Made by a program: the position numbers and the translations under genes
DNA from: Zestomonas insulae
GTDB taxonomy: Bacteria > Pseudomonadota > Gammaproteobacteria > Pseudomonadales > Pseudomonadaceae
DNA length: 64,000 bases
Assembly (NCBI RefSeq): GCF_016901015.1
Contig: NZ_JAFEUP010000002.1
Span: 310,001 to 374,000 of the forward strand
Direction of reading: 5' to 3'
Notes under the pieces: model-generated
Database searches by the model: none
The model's input: the letters and a program-made list of their open reading frames with translations, nothing else
Told to the model about the DNA's origin: nothing
Shown: piece by piece, positions 58,207-64,000 of the stretch
Layout: each line of letters starts with the position of its first letter
Numbering within the stretch: the first letter of the stretch is position 1

Positions 58207-59262
58207 TCAACCCGCGCGCTTGGCCACCGCGCTGCGCAGGGCTTCCAGCGGCCGCGCGTCGATCCAGTCACGGACCGAGAAGCTCTGCGGGATGAAGTTC
58301 CAGCGCTGCAGGAAGTCGGTGAAGTCCTGCAGGGCCAGCTGCGAGCGCTCGTCGAGGTTGGTGCGCAGGCGCTGGTGGGCGTCGTCGCCGTAGGCCTGGG
58401 TGACCCAGTACTCGCTGCTGTTGGTCTCGCGGGCCAGGTAGCGGCGGGTGTCGTCCGGGTGGGTCCAGGCCCATTCCTCGGCGCGCAGCACCGAGCTGAG
58501 GATGCCGACCGCCACATCGAAGTGCTGGTCGAGCAGGTTGAGGTCGACGCTCAGGGTGCGCGGCGTGCCGTTGTTGGCGCGGATCAGCGGCTCGGGGTGC
58601 GAGCCGGTGTCGATCACCGTGTGCAGGCCGAACTGCTGAGCGAGCTGCGCGGCGCTGGCGCCCTTGAGGAAGATCGCGTCGACTTCGCCACGCAGCAGGC
58701 CGACCAGCTCGGCGTTCTGCCCGCCGCGACGGCGGCCGCCGAAAGTGGAGATGCCGTTGACGGTCTGCGCCGCTTCATCGCTGAAGGTGCCGCCGTGCAG
58801 GTAGTCGACCAGTTCGACGTCCTTGACCTCCAGGCCGTCGAGTTTCAGCGCGTTCTCCAGGCCGCGGATGGCCTGTGCGCGGGTGAAGTCGATCTGCGCG
58901 TTGGCCCAGTTCGGCAGGCCGAACTTGCGGCCCTTGAGGTCCTTGGCGGATTTGATGCCGCTGTCCGGGTTGGTGAGGATCAGCTGCACCTCGTCGGCCC
59001 AGGACAGGCCGATCACCCGCGTCTCGCGGCCGCTGGCGCGCGCCCAGATGGCCGGGATGTTGCCGCCGTGGCGTACCGAGTTCTGCAGGGTGTGGTCGAA
59101 GTGCGACTCGCGCACCGCCTGGTTGTCGGACTCGCGCAGTGACTTGATGGCGGTGCCCTGGGCGCCCAGGGTTTCCTCCAGCCAGCCTTTCTGCACGGCG
59201 ATGCCGAGGCCGGTCGGTACCGGGCAGCGGGTGTACCAGAGCGTTTCCAATTGTTGGCTCAT
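58207..59262 (-). CDS. DszB-like sulfinate desulfinase candidate (Cys/His/Arg triad intact)
   Basis: A 351-residue cytosolic paralogue of the downstream gene. It shows TRCPVPTGLGIAVQKGWL (residues 11-28) and ESHFDHTLQNSVRHGGNIP (52-70). Aligned by hand to DszB, Cys13, His54 and Arg64 match Cys27, His60 and Arg70, and the His-to-Arg spacing (10) is identical; the Cys-to-His spacing is 8 longer. DszB cleaves a C-S bond of a sulfinate to give sulfite. If active, this enzyme would release sulfite from a sulfinate made by the monooxygenase upstream. It has no signal peptide, so it cannot serve a periplasmic transporter. Common databases may list it as an ABC substrate-binding protein. Confidence 0.78.
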   Translation of the reverse strand: MSQQLETLWYTRCPVPTGLGIAVQKGWLEETLGAQGTAIKSLRESDNQAVRESHFDHTLQNSVRHGGNIPAIWARASGRETRVIGLSWADEVQLILTNPDSGIKSAKDLKGRKFGLPNWANAQIDFTRAQAIRGLENALKLDGLEVKDVELVDYLHGGTFSDEAAQTVNGISTFGGRRRGGQNAELVGLLRGEVDAIFLKGASAAQLAQQFGLHTVIDTGSHPEPLIRANNGTPRTLSVDLNLLDQHFDVAVGILSSVLRAEEWAWTHPDDTRRYLARETNSSEYWVTQAYGDDAHQRLRTNLDERSQLALQDFTDFLQRWNFIPQSFSVRDWIDARPLEALRSAVAKRAG

Positions 59263-59280
59263 GCTTCATTTCCTTCCTGG

Positions 59281-60456
59281 TCAGGCACTTTTCAGTGCGG
59301 CGGTTGATGCGATGGGTTGGCCGTTGCTTTGCGGCGCGCTGGCGTGCACCAGAGGCAACACTTCCTGACCGATGCGCAGGGCCTCTTCGAGGTGCGGATT
59401 GCCGGCCAGGATGAAGGTCGAGAAGCCGGCGTCGCGGTACTCGGCGAGGCGCTCGGCGACGTTCTCGTGGCTGCCGACCAGGCCGATGGTCGGCCCCGGC
59501 TTGGCCTTGCCGAAGCCGGCGAACAGGTTGGGGCCGATGATCAGGTCATCGAAGCGGTCGGTGTTCTGGTGGTAGGCGGTCTGCCGCGCCGCGCCGACCG
59601 AGTCGGAACCGGTGGCGAAGTGCTTGATGAAGGCGCTGGTCTTGGCGTCGATGCGCTCGTACTGGCGGCGCAGCTCGCTCCACGCGGCTTCCTCGGTCTC
59701 GCGGGCGAACAGGTCGATGCGGATGCCGAAGCGCACCTCGCGGCCCTGCTTGGCGGCCAGCTCGCGGACCCGATCGATGTGCGGCTTGAGCTTGTCGACC
59801 GGCTCGGCCCAGTTCAGGTAGACGTCGGCGTGCTTGGCGGCGACGTCCAGCGCCGGGTCGGAGAAGCCGGAGAAGTACACCCCGGGCTTGCGCTCGTTGC
59901 GCAGGCCGAGCGGCAGCGAACCGTTCTCCAGCTGGTAGATGTCGCCCTGGTAGCTGAACTGCTCGTTCGCCCACAGGCCCTGGATGATGTCGAGGAATTC
60001 GCCGGTGCGCTGGTAGCGCTTGTCGTGCTCGAGGAAGTCGCCGTTGGCGCGCTGACTGGCCGGGTTGCCGCCGGTGATGATGTTCCACTCCAGGCGCCCG
60101 CGGCTGAGGTTCTGCAGGATCGCCGCCTGCTGCGCGGCGTAGGCCGGCAGCGTCCAGGTGGCCTGGAAGGCGATCAGGAACTTGATCCGCCGTGTCTCGC
60201 GGGCCAGCGCCGCGGCGGCGATCCACGGCTCGGGGCCGGTCGGCAGCAACGCGCCTTCGAAGCCGGCCAGCTCGGCGGCCTTGGCCACCTGGGCGACGTA
60301 GTCGATGTAGGTGAAGCCGTCCGGCTCGCCATTCGGCAAGCGGCCGGGGGCGATGTTGCCCGGCCGGTACTGGGCGACGCCGCGGTTGTTCTTGTCCGAG
60401 GCGATTTGCGGGCCGTCGCTGCCGAGCGGCAGGCGCCAGAAGAATTCGGTACTCAT
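59281..60456 (-). CDS. SsuD-like FMNH2-dependent (alkane)sulfonate monooxygenase
   Basis: A 391-residue LLM-class flavin monooxygenase of the SsuD/DszA group. It starts MSTEFFWRLPLGSDGPQI, cf. SsuD MFWFLPTHGDG. AELAGFEGALLPTG, IKFLIAFQATWTLPAYAAQQAAILQNLSRGRLEWNIITGGNP, RFGIRIDLFARETEEAAW and LVGSHENVAERLAEYRDAGFSTFILAGNPHLEEALRIG are all family blocks. It is slightly longer than SsuD because of a loop near residue 30-45. It needs FMNH2 from a partner reductase not present here. First gene of the operon, 55 bp behind a sigma-54-type promoter. ATG 60456 chosen. Confidence 0.9.
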   Translation of the reverse strand: MSTEFFWRLPLGSDGPQIASDKNNRGVAQYRPGNIAPGRLPNGEPDGFTYIDYVAQVAKAAELAGFEGALLPTGPEPWIAAAALARETRRIKFLIAFQATWTLPAYAAQQAAILQNLSRGRLEWNIITGGNPASQRANGDFLEHDKRYQRTGEFLDIIQGLWANEQFSYQGDIYQLENGSLPLGLRNERKPGVYFSGFSDPALDVAAKHADVYLNWAEPVDKLKPHIDRVRELAAKQGREVRFGIRIDLFARETEEAAWSELRRQYERIDAKTSAFIKHFATGSDSVGAARQTAYHQNTDRFDDLIIGPNLFAGFGKAKPGPTIGLVGSHENVAERLAEYRDAGFSTFILAGNPHLEEALRIGQEVLPLVHASAPQSNGQPIASTAALKSA

Positions 60457-60521
60457 GAAGGGTGCTCCAGTGGCTGCTTGAGAGATCCGCAGCGGCTCGG
60501 CGCTGGGGGTGCAGGGTCTGG

Positions 60522-60537
60522 AGCAAGGGCTGTGCCG
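60522..60537 (-). promoter_or_regulatory. Sigma-54 (-24/-12) promoter of the organosulfur operon
   Basis: On the minus strand CGGCACAGCCCTTGCT matches the consensus TGGCAC-N5-TTGC except for the first base, with GG-N10-GC spacing exact (GG at 60536-60535, GC at 60524-60523). Transcription should start near 60511, about 55 nt before the monooxygenase ATG at 60456. Confidence 0.75.
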
Positions 60538-60600
60538 AAAGGCTGTAAGCCTTGTCTGGCGCGGCTTGCAGCGTTGTGGGTGGGCTCGCTGGAGGGGCGA

Positions 60601-60650
60601 TTGCTGATCCAGCAACACCTCGCCAGCAGCGGCTGCTGGGGCTGCAGCAG
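60601..60650. promoter_or_regulatory. Inverted-repeat cluster, candidate shared enhancer (UAS)
   Basis: TTGCTG-ATC-CAGCAA (60601-60615), CCAGCAGC-G-GCTGCTGG (60623-60639) and CTGCTG-N6-CAGCAG (60633-60650) are perfect inverted repeats of TGCTG/CAGCA half-sites. They lie between the two sigma-54 promoters, about 90-140 bp upstream of both expected start sites, where enhancer-binding activators usually sit. The rest of the 341-bp gap 60457-60797 shows only the two promoters and a short AAGGCT-GTA-AGCCTT repeat (60539-60553). Confidence 0.6.
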
Positions 60651-60721
60651 AATCGCTATCCGCGCCGTGCAGGTTGCTGAGCTATCTCTACAAGCTGTTG
60701 AAATAAAAGGGATTTACTGGC

Positions 60722-60737
60722 TGGCACAAGTCCTGCT
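60722..60737 (+). promoter_or_regulatory. Sigma-54 (-24/-12) promoter of the class II aldolase gene
   Basis: TGGCACAAGTCCTGCT matches the -24/-12 consensus with exact GG-N10-GC spacing (GG 60723-60724, GC 60735-60736). The start should be near 60748, giving a ~50-nt leader before ATG 60798. Confidence 0.78.
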
Positions 60738-60797
60738 CAGGACCCGGCAGAACCGCGCAACCGAGCGTGGCTTCCCTTACCAGACAGGAGCTCGACC

Positions 60798-61532
60798 ATG
60801 ACCGCCAGCCTCACTCCGCAACTGCTCGGCCAGCTCGACCAGGCCAAGCGCGACTTCGCCAAGGCATTTCGCGTACTCAGGGACACCCGCACGCTGACCG
60901 CCACCAACACCTACCAGGCCTATGTCCGCGTGCCGGACAGCGAACTGGTGATCGCCCTGCACGCGCCAGGCCCGTGGGCCGACGACCAGGAAATTCGCGC
61001 GGTGGTGGCCAGCTACGACGGCGTGGTGGCCCTCGACGAGAGCATCGACGGCAGCTCGCCGCTCAGCGGCAGCAAGGCCGGCGGCAATGGCAAGCGCTAC
61101 GCGGCGATCTTCCAGCAGCGTCCGGAAGTCAACGTGGTGATCCACGTGCACACCCCGTACCTCGGCGGCTGGGCCAGCGCGCACCGCGTGCTGCCGATCC
61201 GCTATGCCGCCTCGCAACGGGTGACCCTGGCGCGCGAGCTGCCGATCTACATCGACCGCCGCCAGCCGGAAGCCGACTACATCGTCGAGCAGATCCAGGC
61301 CAACCCGCACACCCCGGCGATCCTCGAAGCCAACGGCGGGGCGACCTTCTGGGGCACCGGCATCATCCAGGCCTCCAAGTTGATTCTGCTGATCGAGGAG
61401 GGCGCCTACTTCCAGGGGCTGGCCGAGATCTTCGGCGGCTCCAAGGAGTTCGGCCCCGGCGTGCTCGAGCAGCAGTGGAAGATGACCGGCCTGTGGCCGC
61501 AGGGGCAGAAGCTGCTCGAAGCCGTGGCCTGA
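60798..61532 (+). CDS. Class II aldolase/adducin-family protein
   Basis: A 244-residue protein of the class II aldolase/adducin family, a zinc-dependent fold. VNVVIHVHTPYLGGWASAHR (about 111-130) has the H-x-H zinc ligands and a further His. In typical members an SSE-type motif with the catalytic Glu lies just upstream; here the corresponding KAGGNGKRYAAIF has no Glu at that position, so aldolase chemistry is uncertain. It could instead handle the carbon skeleton released by desulfonation; this is inference. GACAGGAG sits 8 nt before the ATG. Divergent from the monooxygenase across the two sigma-54 promoters, and terminated by a good hairpin. Confidence 0.82.
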   Translation: MTASLTPQLLGQLDQAKRDFAKAFRVLRDTRTLTATNTYQAYVRVPDSELVIALHAPGPWADDQEIRAVVASYDGVVALDESIDGSSPLSGSKAGGNGKRYAAIFQQRPEVNVVIHVHTPYLGGWASAHRVLPIRYAASQRVTLARELPIYIDRRQPEADYIVEQIQANPHTPAILEANGGATFWGTGIIQASKLILLIEEGAYFQGLAEIFGGSKEFGPGVLEQQWKMTGLWPQGQKLLEAVA

Positions 61533-61542
61533 GTCCCGTCGC

Positions 61543-61578
61543 GCGCCGCCGTCGCCCTGACGGCGGCGCCATCTTTTT
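61543..61578 (+). terminator. Terminator after the class II aldolase gene
   Basis: GCGCCGCCGTC (61543-61553) and GACGGCGGCGC (61559-61569) form a perfect 11-bp stem, followed by CATCTTTTT. Confidence 0.88.
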
Positions 61579-61693
61579 CCGCCGCTAACCGGCGTTTCGT
61601 TGTCTCGGGACAGGCGCAGTCATGCCTGCCTCGCCTGCCCGACCTCCTTCCCGTACCTCTTCCTACAAAAAGCATCCATGCAAGGAGCCACCT

Positions 61694-62865
61694 ATGTCAT
61701 TCCTCCCCAGAGGCCGTTTGGGCCTAGCCGTGGCCGTGCTCGGCCTGTCCAGCGGCGCCTTCGCCGCGCCCACTGCCGATGCCCTGCGTGCGCAGGTGCT
61801 GGCGCGCAACGCCGAGCAGGCTGCCGGTGCCGGCCGGGGCACAGGTCATCGACCTCGGTGAACGGGCGCCGCTGCCTGGGCTGATCGATGCCCACGTGCA
61901 CATCGCCAACGGCGCCGGGCCCAACGCCGGCGTCGCGCGCGGCGTGCTGAAGGGCGCGGCCACCGTGCGCAGCATGGGCGGGGCCGAGCTTCTCCGGGGT
62001 GGCGCTGCGCGACGCGATCGCCGACGGCGATGTGGTCGGCCCGCGCATCCTCGACGCCGGCACCCTGCTGGCGGTGACCGGCGGGCACTGCAGCGGACCA
62101 CGCCTGGCGCCGGGCGTGACGGTCGACGCGCCGGGCGTCGCCGACAGCCCCGAAGGCTTTGTGCGCAAGGTGCGCGAGCAGGCCAAGTACGGCGCCGACT
62201 TCATCAAGATCTGTATCACCGGCGGCTTCGTCAGCGGCACCGATCCGACCACCACGCAGTTCGCCGAGGAGGAGGTGAGGGCGGTGGTCGAGACCGCGCA
62301 CCGCTACGGCGTTAAGGTCGCCGTGCACGCCCACGCCACCGACGGCGTGAAGCTGGCGGCACGCCTCGGCGTCGACTCCATCGAGCACGCCTCGCTGATC
62401 GACGACGAAGGCATTCGCCTGATCAAGGCCAACCGGCATCAGGTGGTGGTGCCGACCCTGTCGGTGTACGGCACCGCGCTGGCGCGCGCCAAGGCGGTCG
62501 GCGCCTCGCCGGCGGCGCTGGTGCAGCTGCAGAAGGTGCTGGAGGTCTACCAGAGCAACGCACAGAAGCTGGTCAAGGCCGGCGTGCCGATCATCTACGG
62601 CACCGACGGCCCTCCGGGCGAGAACGCCTCGGAGTTCCCGTTGCTGGTCGAGATCGGCCTGACCCCGCTGCAGGCGGTCCGCGCCGCGACTCTCGACGCC
62701 GCACGCTTCCTCGAACGCGACCAGGACATCGGCAGCATCGCAGTCGGCAAGTACGCCGACCTGATCGCCGTGGATGGCGATCCGCTGGCCGACGTGAAGC
62801 GCTTCGCCAAGGTTGGCTGGGTGATGAAGGGTGGGGTGGTCTACAAGGGCGCCGGCATACCGTGA
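61694..62865 (+). pseudogene. Frameshifted imidazolonepropionase-like metal-dependent amidohydrolase
   Basis: The three frames together read as one exported amidohydrolase. Frame 1 from ATG 61694 (AAGGAG upstream) gives a signal peptide MSFLPRGRLGLAVAVLGLSSGAFA and stops at 61861. From about 61830 a second frame gives VPAGAQVIDLGERAPLPGLIDAHVHIANGAG with the HxH zinc pair and runs to about 61985. The third frame then gives SFSGVALRDAIADGDVVGPRILDAG and continues to the stop at 62865. It contains FIKICITGG (Lys), VAVHAHATDG and SIEHASL (His) and IIYGTDGPPG (Asp). The N-terminal domain also lacks about 30 residues relative to intact relatives. It is either decayed or carries two 1-nt errors. 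Confidence 0.75.
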
Positions 62866-62898
62866 TTGATTGGAAAGCTGTGGTTCATCGTGTGCTTC

Positions 62899-62926
62899 GC
62901 CCAATCCTGGTGATTGGGCTTTTTTA
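62899..62926 (+). terminator. Terminator after the amidohydrolase pseudogene
   Basis: GCCCAATC (62899-62906) pairs with GATTGGGC (62912-62919), then TTTTTTA. Confidence 0.93.
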
Positions 62927-63126
62927 TGTCCGGCCTCCGGCCATGCGGGTGGGGCCGGTCCCCAGGGACTGCAGCCTGCGCCAGGGGTTTTGCAGGTCGT
63001 TCCATCGCCAATTGCCCGGTGGCGGTCTTTGGGTAGCCAGCCAACGGACAGGCCGGCGGGCTACTACGCTTTGCAGCGACCAAACCAACCCGCCGGGCAG
63101 AACCCGGTGCTAGCAGGGGACAAATC

Positions 63127-63921
63127 ATGCATATCAATTTGACTGGCAAAACCGCCCTGGTCACTGCATCGACAGGCGGCATCGGTTTTGCCATCGCGCA
63201 AGGCCTGGCGGCCACCGGCGCTACCGTGGTCATCAACGGCCGCAGTGACAGTTCGGTGCAGAAAGCCCTGGCGCGCATACGCGAAGCGCTACCGCAGGCC
63301 AGCTTGAGCGGGGCCGTGGCTGATCTGAGCAACGCGGACGGTGTTGACGCGCTGATCGCCGCGTTGCCGGCGGTAGATATTCTGGTGAACAACGCCGGAA
63401 TCTATGGTCTGGTCGATTTCTTCGAGACCGATGATGCGTGCTGGGAAAACTATTGGCAGACCAACGTGATGTCGGGGGTGCGGCTCAGTCGTGCATTAGT
63501 GCCGGCCATGGTCGAGCGCGGTTGGGGCAGGGTGGTGTTCATCTCGTCGGAGTCCGGCCTCAATATCCCGGCGGACATGATTCATTACGGAGTAACCAAG
63601 ACCGCGCAGCTGTCGTTGTCTCGCGGCTTGGCCAAGCGCGTCGCAGGTAGCGGCGTGACCGTCAATAGCGTGTTGCCTGGGCCGACCTTGTCAGACGGGC
63701 TGGCCCATATGCTTGACGAGGAGCGCGTCAGATCCGGGAAAACCCTGGAGGCTGTCGCTGCCGAGTTCGTCATGCAGCACCGCCCAACCTCCTTGATCCA
63801 GCGTGCGGCAACTGTCGAGGAGGTGGCCAATATGGTCGTCTATGTCTGCTCTACCCAAGCGTCCGCCACCAGCGGCGCGGCGTTACGGGTCGATGGCGGC
63901 GTAGTGGACGATATCGTTTAG
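63127..63921 (+). CDS. Short-chain dehydrogenase/reductase (SDR)
   Basis: A 264-residue classical SDR. TASTGGIGFAIAQGLAATGATVVINGRS holds the TGxxxGxG-type NAD(P) motif (residues 14-20), LVNNAGIYGL the NNAG strand, and VVFISSESGLNIPADMIHYGVTKTAQL the Ser-Tyr-x3-Lys active site. The end SGAALRVDGGVVDDIV is the usual C-terminal block. Substrate unknown. Start ATG 63127 follows CAGGGGACAAATC, a moderate ribosome site. It lies after a terminator, so it forms a separate unit; positions 63922-64000 hold nothing I can call. Confidence 0.9.
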   Translation: MHINLTGKTALVTASTGGIGFAIAQGLAATGATVVINGRSDSSVQKALARIREALPQASLSGAVADLSNADGVDALIAALPAVDILVNNAGIYGLVDFFETDDACWENYWQTNVMSGVRLSRALVPAMVERGWGRVVFISSESGLNIPADMIHYGVTKTAQLSLSRGLAKRVAGSGVTVNSVLPGPTLSDGLAHMLDEERVRSGKTLEAVAAEFVMQHRPTSLIQRAATVEEVANMVVYVCSTQASATSGAALRVDGGVVDDIV

Positions 63922-64000
63922 GTTGCCTCGATAGTAACCCGCGGATCAGACGTGCGCCCGGCCCTGACAGGCCGGGACGACGCGTCGTCCGAGCACTCAG

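Overview
The window is about 64 kb of a high-GC gammaproteobacterial chromosome, almost certainly a Pseudomonas. From memory, much of the gene order is that of P. aeruginosa and its relatives: pyrC-motY-argG-gloA, then the rsx (rnf) operon with nth, metG-apbC-dcd, quiP with a glutathione transferase, ompA/dinG/pdxH, the braCDEFG operon, and rapA-alkB-phaJ. Pseudomonas-type REP elements and an ANR box also fit. No rRNA, tRNA, CRISPR array, prophage or insertion sequence was seen.

Layout. 1-4 kb: 3'-truncated pyrC, flagellar motY, argG, gloA. 3.8-10.6 kb (minus): a small PA3496-type protein, then nth at the end of the electron-transport operon rsxABCDGE. 10.7-15.1 kb: metG, divergent apbC and dcd, and a short proline-rich ORF. 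15.2-23.6 kb: acyl-homoserine-lactone-acylase-like quiP, a glutathione transferase, two SEC-C proteins, a LEA-type lipoprotein, an OmpA lipoprotein, a collagen-like exported protein and a CopD-like membrane protein. 23.7-37.5 kb: dinG, an agarase-like glycoside hydrolase, an EstB-type esterase, an OmpA lipoprotein, pdxH, a SlyB-like lipoprotein, an exporter with a cysteine-synthase-like enzyme, a GAPDH paralogue and small hypotheticals. 37.5-42.4 kb: branched-chain amino acid ABC transporter braC-braDEFG. 42.7-50.9 kb: DUF genes, a tartronate semialdehyde reductase / hydroxypyruvate isomerase pair with an MFS transporter, rapA, alkB. 51-52 kb: REP cluster, an ANR-box-controlled 36-residue ccoM-like gene, phaJ.

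52.2-63.9 kb is the accessory-looking part and the most interesting. It starts with a serine acetyltransferase behind a very AT-rich promoter. Next is a minus-strand operon encoding an SsuD-like FMNH2-dependent monooxygenase, two tandem DszB-like proteins, an MFS transporter and an SsuBC/TauBC-type ABC transporter with two permeases. The divergently transcribed gene is a class II aldolase-like protein. The 341-bp spacer between the monooxygenase and the aldolase holds a sigma-54-type -24/-12 promoter facing each way, with a cluster of inverted repeats between them. My reading is an organosulfur scavenging system: uptake, oxidative C-S cleavage, desulfination to sulfite, and O-acetylserine supply for assimilation. 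One DszB-like copy keeps the Cys/His/Arg triad of the 2'-hydroxybiphenyl-2-sulfinate desulfinase; the other has Ser in place of Cys. A frameshifted amidohydrolase and a short-chain dehydrogenase close the window.
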